64,000 nucleotides of DNA from an uncultured Caulobacter sp. (GCF_947036865.1 NZ_CAMQSF010000004.1:1-64000); one strand, 5' to 3'. Positions 24,580 through 34,240 are shown, counted from the first letter of the stretch. Notes: a model not told the origin generated them from the letters alone. Made by a program: numbers and translations.

Positions 24580-27423
24580 ATGCGGCTGTTCAAATCGGGC
24601 TTCGGACGTCCAGCGGCGCCGATCGTCTCGGCGCTTGCGTGCTGGGCGCTTTTGACGCCGGCGCAAGCCGCGGTGAACGCGAACGCCCCAACGCCCTTGC
24701 CCACGGGGCAGATGCTGACGCCGCTGGCCGCGCCCGGCGCGGTCTTCGAGCCGCTTCCGGCCCGCATCGGTCCGCTCCCCGAGACCCTGGCGGACGGCGC
24801 CTCGGCCATCGTGGCGAGCCCCGACGGCCGCGAGGTTCTGGTGCTGACCAGCGGCTACAACCGCGTGAACGGCCCCGACGGCAAGATCATCGCCGGGCAA
24901 TCCAAGGACTATGTCTTCCGGTACGCGGTCGAGCCCACCGGCGCCCGCTTCGTGGAAACGGTTCAGACGCCCAACAGCTTCTCCGGCGTCGCCTGGACGC
25001 CGAACGGCGACGGCTTCATCGTCGGCGGCGGCGTGGACGACGTGGTCCATCGCTTCGTCCGCGCCCCCGAGGGGTTCCGCCCCGCGCCGGGCGGCCCCGT
25101 CGCGCTGGGTCACGCCCAAGGCAATGGCGTCAAGGTGAAGCCGGAAGCCGCCGGCGTCGCGGTCAGCCCCGACGGCGCCCGGGCCCTGGTCGCCAACTAC
25201 TACAACGACTCGGTCAGCCTGATCGACCTGGCCAAGGGCGCGGCGGTGTTCGAACGCGATCTGCGCCCGGGCAAGATCGACCCCGCCCAGGCGGGAGCGC
25301 CGGGCGGCGAATTCCCGTTCGCCGTAGTGTGGACCGACGCGTCTCACGCGGTGGTCTCGGCCCCGCGCGATCGACAGCTGGTGCTGCTGCGGGTCACGGC
25401 GGACGGCGTCGAGGTGACCGGCCGGATCGCCACGATCGGCGAGCCCACCGCGCTGCTCTGGGACGGCAAGGCCCGCCGGCTCTACGCCACCGAGGACAAC
25501 GCCGACCGCGTCGCGGTGGCCGATGTCGACGCGGGCCGGCTGGTCGCGGAGTGGAAGCTGGCGCTGCCCGGCCTCGACCCGTCCGTGGGCAAGGGCCTGA
25601 ACCCCAACGGCCTGGCGCTGACGCCGGACGGGCGCCTGCTGGTCACCCTGGGCGGCGTCAACGCGCTGCTCGTCCTGTCGGCGGACGGCAAGACCGAAGG
25701 CGCCGTTCCCACCGGCTGGTATCCGAGCGGCGTGGCGTACGACGCCGCGGCCGGGCGGGTCTTCGTGATCAACCGCAAGAGCCCGCCGGGACCCAATCCG
25801 CGCGGTTGCGGACCCAAGGTGGCGTCCATCAAGTCGCAGGCCAGCGCCTGCGGCTCCGCCAACCAGTATGTGTTCCAGCTTGAAAAGGCCGGCCTGCTGA
25901 CCTTCCCGCTGCCGTCGGGCGCCGCCCTGGCCCGGACCACCGCGCAAGTGGCCAAGAACCTGGGCGCGGACATGGCGCGCGAGCGCGCGGCGGCCGCCAA
26001 GACCATGGCGGAACTGCGCAAGCGCATCAAACACGTGGTGTTCATCGTCAAGGAGAACCGCACCTATGATCAGGTGCTCGGCGATCTGCCGGTGGGCAAC
26101 GGCGACCCCAGTCTCGCGATCCTCGGCCGGCGCCTGACCCCCAACCACCACCGGCTGGCCGAACAGTTCGTCACGCTCGACAATTTCTACGACAGTGGCG
26201 AGCAGTCGAGCACGGGCTGGACCTGGACCACCGCCGCGCGCGCGCCGGACCTTCTGGAGAAGACCGCGCCGGTGAACTATTCGGGACGCGGGCTGTCCTA
26301 TCACGCCGAGCAGGCGGACCGGAACGTGCCGACGGCGCTGAGCCTGGCCGAGCGGCGGGCGACCAATCCGGCGACGCCGAACGATCCGGACCTGATGCCC
26401 GGCAAGGCCCTGCTCACCGCGCCCGACGCCGACGGCGACGACGACGACGCCAAGGGCGCCGGCTTCCTGTGGAGCGCGGCGATCAAGGCGGGCGTCTCGG
26501 TGCGCAATTACGGCATGGCCGACGCTTCGGTGTACGATCAGGGCGAGCCGGGCGACGTCGCGCCCCTGCGCGAACCCTGGAAGACGCGCACGCGCATCCA
26601 CACCGCCAGCGACAAGCTGCTGGCGACCCGCAGCGATCCCTATTTCCGCGGCTTCGATCAGCGTCTGGCCGACTATTGGCGCGTGATGGAGTGGCGGCGC
26701 GAGTTCGCGCAACAGGTCAAGAGCGGCGCCATGCCCAGGCTCACGCTGCTGCGCCTGAGCCACGATCACTTCGGCGACTTCAAGGACGCGCTGGACGGGG
26801 TCAACACGGTCGAGACCCAGATGGCCGACAACGATTTCTCGGTCGGTCTCGTGCTGGAGTCCCTGGCCAAGAGCCCGTTCGCCAAGTCGACCGTCGTGTT
26901 CATGATCGAGGACGACGCGCAGAACGGCGCCGACCACGTCGATGCGCGTCGGTCGATCGCCTTCGTGCTGGGCGCCTATGTGCGCCAGAAGGCGGTGGTC
27001 TCGACGCGCTACACCACGGTGAGCATGGTGCGCTCGATCGGCGATCTGCTGGGCCTCAAGCCGCTGAGCCTAAACGCGCGGATGGCCGCGCCCATGGCCG
27101 ACGTCTTCGACCTGAAGCAGTCGCCGACCTGGACCTATCAGGCGGTCGCGTCCGACGTGCTGAAGGCGACGGGCCTGCCGATCCCCGCCGATCGGTTCGA
27201 GCCGACACGGACGAGCCAGGCCTGCCCGGTGCGCGACGCCGCCTACTGGGCCGAGGCCATGGCCGGCCAGAACTTCGCCAAGGAGGATCGGCTGGACACC
27301 GCGCGGTTCAACGCGGCCCTGTGGCGGGGGCTGGGAACTGGTCCCGAGCCGATCGTGCGGACCGGCGAGAACCTGGCGCGCGATCGCGACGCCCTGCTCT
27401 CGAAACAGCCCGTCTGCCGCTGA
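24580..27423 (+). CDS. Secreted YncE-type beta-propeller fused to an alkaline-phosphatase-superfamily phosphoesterase
   Basis: A 947-residue exported protein with a signal peptide (ALACWALLTPAQAA). The N-terminal half (about residues 60-430) contains YncE/LVIVD-like propeller repeats such as GVAVSPDGARALVANYYNDSVSLIDL and GLALTPDGRLLVTLGGVNALLVLS. The C-terminal half (about 480-860) has the phosphoesterase/PLC-type metal motif KHVVFIVKENRTYDQVLGDL, LDNFYDSGEQSSTGWTW, LSHDHFGDFKDA and IEDDAQNGADHVDARRS. The substrate is unknown; the superfamily includes phospholipases C and phosphodiesterases. It follows a GDPD gene at 150 bases with its own promoter-like box, so both may serve extracellular phosphorus scavenging. 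Confidence 0.88.
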   Translation: MRLFKSGFGRPAAPIVSALACWALLTPAQAAVNANAPTPLPTGQMLTPLAAPGAVFEPLPARIGPLPETLADGASAIVASPDGREVLVLTSGYNRVNGPDGKIIAGQSKDYVFRYAVEPTGARFVETVQTPNSFSGVAWTPNGDGFIVGGGVDDVVHRFVRAPEGFRPAPGGPVALGHAQGNGVKVKPEAAGVAVSPDGARALVANYYNDSVSLIDLAKGAAVFERDLRPGKIDPAQAGAPGGEFPFAVVWTDASHAVVSAPRDRQLVLLRVTADGVEVTGRIATIGEPTALLWDGKARRLYATEDNADRVAVADVDAGRLVAEWKLALPGLDPSVGKGLNPNGLALTPDGRLLVTLGGVNALLVLSADGKTEGAVPTGWYPSGVAYDAAAGRVFVINRKSPPGPNPRGCGPKVASIKSQASACGSANQYVFQLEKAGLLTFPLPSGAALARTTAQVAKNLGADMARERAAAAKTMAELRKRIKHVVFIVKENRTYDQVLGDLPVGNGDPSLAILGRRLTPNHHRLAEQFVTLDNFYDSGEQSSTGWTWTTAARAPDLLEKTAPVNYSGRGLSYHAEQADRNVPTALSLAERRATNPATPNDPDLMPGKALLTAPDADGDDDDAKGAGFLWSAAIKAGVSVRNYGMADASVYDQGEPGDVAPLREPWKTRTRIHTASDKLLATRSDPYFRGFDQRLADYWRVMEWRREFAQQVKSGAMPRLTLLRLSHDHFGDFKDALDGVNTVETQMADNDFSVGLVLESLAKSPFAKSTVVFMIEDDAQNGADHVDARRSIAFVLGAYVRQKAVVSTRYTTVSMVRSIGDLLGLKPLSLNARMAAPMADVFDLKQSPTWTYQAVASDVLKATGLPIPADRFEPTRTSQACPVRDAAYWAEAMAGQNFAKEDRLDTARFNAALWRGLGTGPEPIVRTGENLARDRDALLSKQPVCR

Positions 27424-27451
27424 GCGGCGGCGGATCGGCCCCTCGCTTCGC

Positions 27452-28090
27452 TCAGTCCAGATCGGTCTGGCGCACGGCGAGGGTCGCGACGACGTCGCCG
27501 TCGCGGATCGTGAGGCAGCGCGACGCGTGGTCACGGCAGCGCGCGAAAAGGTCGCCGCCCTCGGCCCGCGTGGCGATGTCGCGCGCCTCGTAGAGACGGG
27601 CGCGCCCCGTGCGCTTGGCGTGGGCTTCCTTGGCGGTCCACAGCGCGAGGGCCAGCCGGGGCTGGCCGGCGATCCGCTCGCGTTCCGCCGGCGTGAAGGC
27701 GTCGTCCGGCGGGGGGTCTTGATCGACGCGCTCGAGGTCGACGCCGACCGGCTGTCGGGCCACGGCGACGGCCAACCGGGGCCAGCGGGCGCTCAGGCTG
27801 ACGTGCCAGCCGTCGGGGCTCATGACGAGCGGCGCGCCGAGCGTCGAGCGGCCGATGACGACGGCGTCGGGGTGCAGATCGGCCAGGCCGGCGATCAGCC
27901 CCTTCACCAGACGCCGCCGCGCCAGCCGCGACGCGGCGTCGGCGCGTCCGGCGAAGTCCGCGTAGTCGGCCGGCGTCAGCGCGGCGCGCGCCATCAAGGA
28001 CTCGGCCTCGGCGCTGTCCAGCGACGTCAGCCAGGCGAAGGGTTGGGCCGCCCGGACCGGGAGGTCCAGCGGCCCGACGATCCAACTCAC
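27452..28090 (-). CDS. 4'-phosphopantetheinyl transferase (Sfp type)
   Basis: A 212-residue Sfp-type transferase that converts an apo-carrier protein to its holo form using CoA. The signature reads GVDLERVD (magnesium Asp/Glu) and WTAKEAHAK, with WHVSLSA as the SHS-equivalent strand. The GTG at 28090 overlaps the NRPS stop as GTGA, and the reading frame before it runs into the NRPS gene, so translational coupling is likely. This strongly suggests that it modifies Ser583 of the neighbouring synthetase. It is convergent with the YncE-phosphoesterase gene, 28 bases apart. Confidence 0.9.
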   Translation of the reverse strand: MSWIVGPLDLPVRAAQPFAWLTSLDSAEAESLMARAALTPADYADFAGRADAASRLARRRLVKGLIAGLADLHPDAVVIGRSTLGAPLVMSPDGWHVSLSARWPRLAVAVARQPVGVDLERVDQDPPPDDAFTPAERERIAGQPRLALALWTAKEAHAKRTGRARLYEARDIATRAEGGDLFARCRDHASRCLTIRDGDVVATLAVRQTDLD

Positions 28091-31000
28091 CGCGCCGCGA
28101 TCCGCGCGGGCGAGCCTTCCCACGAGGTGCCGGCGGGCAGCAGCTCGCCCTTCATCACCACCGACAGGTCCCCGAGCATCGCGTCGTCGGCCAGTTCGGC
28201 GTCATAGAGAACCACCGCGTAGGATCCGATCGTGACCCGATCGCGGACCTGGACGCCGCTGACCTTCATGACCCGGTCCTCGAAGAGGTGGGTCTGCAGG
28301 CCCCCGAAGTCGTTGATCGCCACGTCGTCGCCGATCTCGACGAGGTCGTGCTCGGTGACGTCGGTCGTGTCGAGATAGCCGCGCTTGCCGATCTTGCAGC
28401 CCATCAGGCGAAGATAGACCGCGAGCCAAGGCGTGCCGCGCAACGGCTCCAGCAGATTGGTGACCGCGAGGTTCTCGTAGGTGGCCGTGACCAACTCGGT
28501 GCGCCAGACGAAGGTGCTCCACAGCGGTTGGATCGTCGGCTTGTAGCGTCCGATCACCAGCCACTTCAGCGCGACCACGAAGAGACCGGCGGCGAGCGCG
28601 AACCCTATGTAGAGGAACGGGAAGCTGAGCGCGATGAGCAAGGCGCCGTTGGGGAGGTCGTCGAGATCGCCGACCACCGAGAGCAGGACGGAAAACAGCG
28701 CCAGGAACACCGTCAGGGACAGGATCACCCTCACGAACTCGATCGAGAGACGCGTGGCCACCAGACGCTTGGACGGGTTGAACCGGGCGCCCTCGTCGAA
28801 CAGGCCGACGACTTGCCGGCTGGGCAGCGAGATCGGCGGCGAGCCGAACCAGGTGCCGCCGGGCTTGGCGGCCTCGCCCTGTTCCGGCGGCTTGGACAGC
28901 ACCCCGATCAGCACCTCGTCGCCGATGCTCGCGCCGGTCGGCAGGAGGGCGGAGTTGCCGATGAAGCTGCGCCGGCCGATGCGGGTGTGCTCCAGGCGAA
29001 TGGCGCCGGGCTCCACGCGCGCCGCGCCGAACTGAACCGCGTCGGCGATGAAGCTTTCGGGCCCGATCTCGACGAGGTCCGGCACGATCTTGGCGGCGGT
29101 CGAGATCTCGGCGCGGCGGCCCACCTTGACCCCCAGCGCCCGGTACCAGGGCAGGACATAGAGCGTCGCGTAGATCGGATGCAGCAGCCGCAGCGCCAGG
29201 TCGTTGATCTGCTGCACGAACCAGAACCGCACGTAGAACAAAGAGTTCAGGCTGTACCGGCCCGGCTTGACCTTGCCCAACAAGACCTGTTTGGCGAACA
29301 CCGTCAGGACGCACATCATCACGACGTAGGTGATGGCCAGCAGGGGCGCGACCGCCAGGTAGCCGTAGTCGTCCGTCCGCCAGTCAAGCTCGATCATCAT
29401 CACCAGACCTGGCGCGATCGGCAAAATGGCCATCAGCGGCAAGAGCAAGGCCCCCAGCATCAGGGCCAGGGTCGCGCGTCCCCGCGTGAAGGCGGTTTCG
29501 GCGGGCGCATCGCGATGCTCGGCGACCCGTCCCGTCGGTTGGGCGGGCGAGCCGTCCCAGATCTCGCCGGCGGGCACGTGCTGACCCGCGCCGAGGGCCG
29601 AGAGGTCCTCGAGCATCGCGCCCTCGCCCAGCGAGGAGTCGCGGCCCATCACGGCCATCGATCCCACGAAGGCGCGGGGTCCGATCGTCACGGGCCCCAG
29701 ATGCAGCATGCCCCGCTCGACGGCGCTGGTCGCCAGCAGCGCGTCGTCGCTGAGGATCGCGCCATCGCCGAGGGTCACCAGATCCGCCGCGTCGATATGG
29801 CCCTGACCGATGAAGGCGCCCTTGCCGATCTTGGCGCCCAGGAAGCGGTAATAGACGCGGATCATCGGCGTCCCGGCCATGTAGGGCGTGGCGATCACCT
29901 CCGAGAACCGTCTGACGAACCACCAGCGGAAATAGTAGGCGCCCCACAACGGGTAGCTGCCCGCGCGGTAGCGGCCGATCACCAGCCACTTCACCGCGAC
30001 CGAGACCGCCACGGCCAGCGGCGGGATCAGGATGAAGCTGAGACCGCTCAGCAGCAGCGCGGTGACCTTCGACATGTTGCCGTCGAGGTGCGTGTAGGTC
30101 AGGTAGGGGAAGAACCACTGCAGCCCCGCCACCGCGTAGATCGGGATCAGCGCCAGGGTCTGGGCGACGTAACAGGCCCAGCGCTTCCAATCGGCGATGC
30201 GATGGAAATCCTCGGGCGCGTGGCGCTTGCTGGACGTCCGTTCGCCGAGCCGGCCGGCCAGGCCGCGAATGGTCGGGGCGGCATAGAGGTCCTGGATCGA
30301 GACGCCCTCCAGGCCCGGCAGCTTGCGGATAGCCGAGACCAGGCGCGCCGCCTTCAGGGAGTGCCCCCCCAGGTCCTCGAAGAAGTCCTCCAGCACCGAG
30401 ACCTTGCGGGGCGCGAACGCCTCGGCCCAGACGGCGTGCAGGGTCTCTTCCATCGGCGTGGCCGGCGGCTCGACGTCGCCTTCGGCTTGGACGTCGGCCC
30501 GCGGTCGAACCAGCGCCTTGCGATCGACCTTGCCCGAGGCCGGCAGCGTCGGCAGCGCCTGCAGTTGCTGATAGGCCGCCGGGCGCATGTAGTTGGGCAG
30601 CCGGTCTCTGACCCGCGCGCGGATCGGCTCCAGGTCGATGACCGCGCCGCTTCGGGCGACCACGAAGGCGGCCAGCATCTCGCTGCCGTCCTCGTCCTGG
30701 AACAGGTGCGCCACCGCCTGGGCCACCGCCGGATCCTCGGCGATGACCGACTCGATCTCGCCAAGCTCCACCCGGAAGCCGCGGATCTTCACCTGGGTGT
30801 CGATGCGGCCCAGGAACTCGATGTCGCCGACCGCGTCGAGCCGCACGAGATCGCCGGAGCGATAGACCCGCGTCGGCGCGCCGTCCGGGGTCTTGAACGG
30901 CGTGGTCACGAACTTGGCCTCGGTGAGGTCGGGCCGGTTGACATACCCCTGGCCGACCCCGGGGCCGCCAATGATCAACTCGCCCTCGGACCCCGCCGGC

Positions 31001-32106
31001 ACCGGCCACAGCGCCTCGTCGACGATCCAGGCGGCGTAGCCGGGCAACGGCCGGCCGATCGTCACGCGCTGACCTGGCTGCAGCTCGGTCCAGGTGGCCG
31101 TGACCGTCGTCTCCGTGGGGCCATAGGTGTTGAGCAGCCGCAGCCCGGGCTTGGCCCAGCGCCCGACCAGCTCCGGCGGACAGGCCTCGCCGCCCAGGTT
31201 GAGCAGCCGCAAATCGGGCAGCTCATGGTCAACCAGCGACAGCAGGGAGGGCACCGCGTGCCAGACCGTGACGCCGGCCTCCGCCAAGGCGGGGGCCACG
31301 TCGGGTCCCGCCTTGGCCAGGGCCTCCGAGGCCACCAGCAAGGTCGCGCCGACGAAGAAGGCGCTCCACATGGTCTCCACCGACATGTCGAAGGCCAGGC
31401 TGAAGCCGCCGAAGACGCGGTCTTCCGGATCCAGGGCCAGCACGGCGCACTCGGAACGCACCAGGTGGCAGGCGTTGGCGTGGCTGATCATCACGCCCTT
31501 GGGGCGCCCGGTCGTTCCGGAGGTGTAGATGATGTAGGCCAGGTCGTCGGGCTGAACGCCCGTTTGCTCCCGCGTGACGGGGGCGGGGGCATGGGCGGCC
31601 AGGTCGCCCAGGGCCTCGTCGAGCGCCAGGGTCGCGACCGGCATCGCCCCGGCCCGCTCGCGCTCCGTCACGACCAGACGCGCGCCGCTGTCCTCGATGA
31701 TGAAGTCGATGCGATCCTGGGGATAGGACCAGTCGACCGGCACGTAGCAGGCGCCGGCCCACAGGATGCCGAGAATGGCCATGTACTGATCGAGGCCGCG
31801 GGGCAGGCAGAGGACCACGCGGTCGCCGCGCGTGACGCCCAAGGTCGCGAGGTGATGGGCGAACCGCAACGCGCGATCCTCGAGTTCCGCGTAACTGATC
31901 TCCGCGCGACGCGTGCGGTCGAGCTCGGGCGCCAGGAACCGCAAGGCCCGTCGGGTCGGATGCTGTCGGCAGGTGGCCTCGAAGATTTCGTGGAGCAGCT
32001 CGTGGCGCGCATAGGGCTCGCCATCGCGGATCGGCACGGTCGGCGCTATCGGCGCGAACACGGTGTCGTCGGTCAAGGCGCCCGTCGGCGACAGATCATC
32101 AGCCAT
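28087..32106 (-). CDS. Pls-type single-module NRPS (poly-amino-acid synthetase-like)
   Basis: 1339 residues. The adenylation domain (about 35-535) has YTSGTTGRPKG (194-204), YGPTETT, YRSGDL and ASGKVDRKAL; the carrier domain has DLGGHSLKAARL with phosphopantetheine Ser583. There is no condensation or thioesterase domain. Instead six membrane segments (about 643-668, 681-710, 878-905, 915-943, 1121-1146, 1153-1186) alternate with three left-handed-beta-helix-like tandem domains (about 715-870, 950-1100, 1190-1339). This is the layout of epsilon-poly-L-lysine synthetase and of the NRPS terminal-domain family. Hand-read pocket residues D240 M241 E244 H283 N303 G305 T327 V335 T336 K526 give Glu at the second code-defining position after Met, as in lysine-activating domains. 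The product is inferred, not shown. A cognate PPTase follows in the same operon. Confidence 0.88.
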   Translation of the reverse strand: MADDLSPTGALTDDTVFAPIAPTVPIRDGEPYARHELLHEIFEATCRQHPTRRALRFLAPELDRTRRAEISYAELEDRALRFAHHLATLGVTRGDRVVLCLPRGLDQYMAILGILWAGACYVPVDWSYPQDRIDFIIEDSGARLVVTERERAGAMPVATLALDEALGDLAAHAPAPVTREQTGVQPDDLAYIIYTSGTTGRPKGVMISHANACHLVRSECAVLALDPEDRVFGGFSLAFDMSVETMWSAFFVGATLLVASEALAKAGPDVAPALAEAGVTVWHAVPSLLSLVDHELPDLRLLNLGGEACPPELVGRWAKPGLRLLNTYGPTETTVTATWTELQPGQRVTIGRPLPGYAAWIVDEALWPVPAGSEGELIIGGPGVGQGYVNRPDLTEAKFVTTPFKTPDGAPTRVYRSGDLVRLDAVGDIEFLGRIDTQVKIRGFRVELGEIESVIAEDPAVAQAVAHLFQDEDGSEMLAAFVVARSGAVIDLEPIRARVRDRLPNYMRPAAYQQLQALPTLPASGKVDRKALVRPRADVQAEGDVEPPATPMEETLHAVWAEAFAPRKVSVLEDFFEDLGGHSLKAARLVSAIRKLPGLEGVSIQDLYAAPTIRGLAGRLGERTSSKRHAPEDFHRIADWKRWACYVAQTLALIPIYAVAGLQWFFPYLTYTHLDGNMSKVTALLLSGLSFILIPPLAVAVSVAVKWLVIGRYRAGSYPLWGAYYFRWWFVRRFSEVIATPYMAGTPMIRVYYRFLGAKIGKGAFIGQGHIDAADLVTLGDGAILSDDALLATSAVERGMLHLGPVTIGPRAFVGSMAVMGRDSSLGEGAMLEDLSALGAGQHVPAGEIWDGSPAQPTGRVAEHRDAPAETAFTRGRATLALMLGALLLPLMAILPIAPGLVMMIELDWRTDDYGYLAVAPLLAITYVVMMCVLTVFAKQVLLGKVKPGRYSLNSLFYVRFWFVQQINDLALRLLHPIYATLYVLPWYRALGVKVGRRAEISTAAKIVPDLVEIGPESFIADAVQFGAARVEPGAIRLEHTRIGRRSFIGNSALLPTGASIGDEVLIGVLSKPPEQGEAAKPGGTWFGSPPISLPSRQVVGLFDEGARFNPSKRLVATRLSIEFVRVILSLTVFLALFSVLLSVVGDLDDLPNGALLIALSFPFLYIGFALAAGLFVVALKWLVIGRYKPTIQPLWSTFVWRTELVTATYENLAVTNLLEPLRGTPWLAVYLRLMGCKIGKRGYLDTTDVTEHDLVEIGDDVAINDFGGLQTHLFEDRVMKVSGVQVRDRVTIGSYAVVLYDAELADDAMLGDLSVVMKGELLPAGTSWEGSPARIAAR

Positions 32107-32413
32107 TCGTCACTCATCGTCTCGGCGCGCGGGGCCTGGCAGATTCGCACCCTACTGGGACAGGAATCTGACGTCTGCCACGAGCAGCGTCCACCATGGG
32201 GGCGGCGAACTCATTCCGGGAAACGACTCCGGCCGCGCCGAGACGCAGCGGCATGCCAGCCCGGCGCCGACGCCGTCGTTGAGTGCTTTAGTCTAAGCCT
32301 CTGGAAGCGCGGCCCCCCGTTGGCTGGGCCGTTGGTCAGGCGATCACGCGGCTTCGCCTCCGCGACGGTCGCGCCGTCGCGGAGGCGTCCGAATCCGCCA
32401 AGGCGGGACGCGG
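32107..32413. other. 307-bp intergenic region upstream of the Pls-type NRPS
   Basis: No convincing gene. It holds the promoter region of the NRPS gene (minus strand) and the 3' region of the isochorismatase-family gene. The only clear structure is a 14-bp perfect hairpin at 32355-32387, listed separately. Confidence 0.6.
32355..32387 (-). terminator. GC-rich hairpin after the isochorismatase-family gene
   Basis: CGCCTCCGCGACGG (32355-32368), loop TCGCG, CCGTCGCGGAGGCG (32374-32387), 27 bases beyond the stop codon. The stem is perfect, but no T-run follows, so termination is likely but not certain. Confidence 0.6.
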
Positions 32414-33178
32414 TCAGCGCAGATTGCCGCGGGCATAGGCGTCGAACACGCCTTCCGCGCCCATGGCCTGGAAGAAGGCCGCGGAGACCTTGTTCTTGTA
32501 GTCGCCGAGCATCGAGGTGATCATCGGCGTCACCACCATCTGATCGATGCCGGCGTTGTTCAGCAACGTCAGGCTGGTGCGCGCGCCAAGCTTGGTGGTC
32601 GCCGCGGAAATGTCGACGAGCGCCACCACGTTGAAGCCCTCCTCCTTCGCCGACAGGGCCGGCGGAACGAGGCAAACATCGGTGGTGAGCCCGCCGATCA
32701 GCAAGTTATGCTTGCCCGTCGCGCGGACGGCCGCCGCGAAAGCGGGATCGTCCCAGGCGTTGATCACGCCCGTGCGACGAATGCGGGCGGCGTATTCCTG
32801 GGGCAGGATCTGCTGGAACTCCGGCAGAAGCGGTCCTTGCGCCTCGGTCTCGAGGCTGGAGGTCAGCACGATCGGCATCCCGGCGGCCTTGGCGAACCGC
32901 GCGATCGTGCGCGTCCACATCTTGAGCTGGTCGCGTTCCTCTTGATTGGCGAGTTCGCCCGCCCAGCCGATGGTGCCGACCTGGTGGTCGACCAGGACCA
33001 GCGCGGTGTTTTCGGTGGTCAGGGCGCGAAATCCGCTTTTCGGACGCATTCGAGTCTCCTTGGGTTGGGGTTGAGACTGAGCGGCGGCAGGGTCGGCGGC
33101 GGCGACCAGAATGGCTCCGGTGGCGGTGGCGATACCGGCGAGAATATCGCGTCTGCCGAGTGTGGGTTCGGCCTGCAT
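32414..33178 (-). CDS. Tat-exported isochorismatase-family cysteine hydrolase
   Basis: 254 residues. A twin-arginine signal (LGRRDILAGIATATGAILVAAADPAAA, R9 R10) precedes an isochorismatase-fold domain with the catalytic Asp in ALVLVDHQVG, a KxxxxP helix region and the nucleophile Cys in GGLTTDVCLVPPAL. Relatives hydrolyse amides, nicotinamide, N-carbamoyl compounds or are of unknown function; the substrate is not evident. Export of this cytosolic-type fold by Tat is somewhat unusual but seen in YcaC-like proteins. ATG 33178 has GGAG upstream on its strand. A LysR gene diverges 112 bases away and probably controls it. Confidence 0.82.
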   Translation of the reverse strand: MQAEPTLGRRDILAGIATATGAILVAAADPAAAQSQPQPKETRMRPKSGFRALTTENTALVLVDHQVGTIGWAGELANQEERDQLKMWTRTIARFAKAAGMPIVLTSSLETEAQGPLLPEFQQILPQEYAARIRRTGVINAWDDPAFAAAVRATGKHNLLIGGLTTDVCLVPPALSAKEEGFNVVALVDISAATTKLGARTSLTLLNNAGIDQMVVTPMITSMLGDYKNKVSAAFFQAMGAEGVFDAYARGNLR

Positions 33179-33290
33179 GCCTGGCTCCTCAGTGAGCGGT
33201 CGTTGATGACCACGCCCGACAGTAGATTGCGCCGGAAACGGCATTAAGATACCTGTACGGCGCTCAGTATGCCGCTCATGGGATAATAGC

Positions 33291-34184
33291 TTGGACGAGC
33301 TGCGCGATATCGCGAGCTTCGTGGAGGTCGCCAGAGCGCGGAACTTCGGCCGGGCGGCGGCGCGTCTGGGCGTTCCGGCGTCGACGCTTTCGCGGCGCAT
33401 CGCCGAACTCGAGGCCGGGCTCGGCGCCCAGCTGCTGGTGCGGACAACCCGCCGCGTGGATCTGACGGAAGCCGGGGCGCTGTTCCTGTCGCGATGCGAG
33501 GACATCGTGGAGGCCGCGCGCGGGGCGCGGGCGGAGCTTTCCGAACTCGTCCACCGACCGCGCGGAACGCTCCGCGTCTCGGTGACGCCGGACTTCGCGA
33601 CGGCCTTCCTGGCGCTTGTCGTCGTCGACTTCTGCAAGCGCCACCCCGAGATCGATCTGCGGCTGGACCTCAGTCCCCGACGCGCCGACCTGCTGGCCGA
33701 CGGCGTCGATGTGGCGATCCGCATAGGGACGCCCCAGGAGCCCTATCTTTTCGCGCGCAAGCTGATCTCGGCGCGGCGTGGCCTCTATGCCAGCCCCGCC
33801 TACCTGGCGGCGGCGGGCGCGCCCCTGACGCCAATCGACCTGACGCGACATCAGTGTCTCAGCGTCTCGTCCGGACAAGCCGAGCCTTGGGTCCTGCGTC
33901 GCGGGGAGGAGCGGGCGGAGATCCCCGTCCGAGGTCCGGTTCAAGCGAACGCCCCCGGCATCATTCTGCGTCTGGCCGCCGGAGGGCTCGGGATAGCCGC
34001 GGCCGACGAGGTGATGGCGTCGGCCTACCTGGCGCGCGGAGAGCTGGTCACCGTCCTGCCCGACTGGTCGATCCGCCCGGTCCCGATCCATGCCGTGACC
34101 GCGACCAAGGTCTATCCGGTCAAGACCCGGCTGTTTCTCGAGTTCGTCCAGGCGGCGCTGAAGGGGTTTGGCGCCCCCGCCTGA
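33291..34184 (+). CDS. LysR-family regulator
   Basis: 297 residues. The N-terminal HTH is FVEVARARNFGRAAARLGVPASTLSRRIAELEAGLGAQLLVRTTRRVDLTEAG, followed by the periplasmic-binding-protein-like effector domain typical of the DntR/AaeR-like group (FCKRHPEIDLRLDLSPRRADLLADGVDVAIRIG). It starts at TTG 33291; no ribosome binding site is evident. It diverges from the Tat-exported hydrolase. The interval holds an interrupted repeat ATAC-N14-GTAT near 33250-33271 that could be a LysR box. Effector unknown. Confidence 0.85.
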   Translation: MDELRDIASFVEVARARNFGRAAARLGVPASTLSRRIAELEAGLGAQLLVRTTRRVDLTEAGALFLSRCEDIVEAARGARAELSELVHRPRGTLRVSVTPDFATAFLALVVVDFCKRHPEIDLRLDLSPRRADLLADGVDVAIRIGTPQEPYLFARKLISARRGLYASPAYLAAAGAPLTPIDLTRHQCLSVSSGQAEPWVLRRGEERAEIPVRGPVQANAPGIILRLAAGGLGIAAADEVMASAYLARGELVTVLPDWSIRPVPIHAVTATKVYPVKTRLFLEFVQAALKGFGAPA

Positions 34185-34240
34185 TCGCGCGCCGCGACGG
34201 GCCGCCGGGGCCTTTGCTCGGCCGACGTCAACAAGTCGTC

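Noticed and set aside
23296-26937. Long minus-strand open frame across GDPD and YncE genes
   Set aside because: No domain, no ribosome binding site, and it is antisense to two clear genes with signal peptides and catalytic motifs.
28288-32520. Very long open frame on the plus strand opposite the NRPS gene
   Set aside because: Composition is Arg/Gln/Gly-rich with no recognisable domain; it is the antisense shadow of a high-GC gene.
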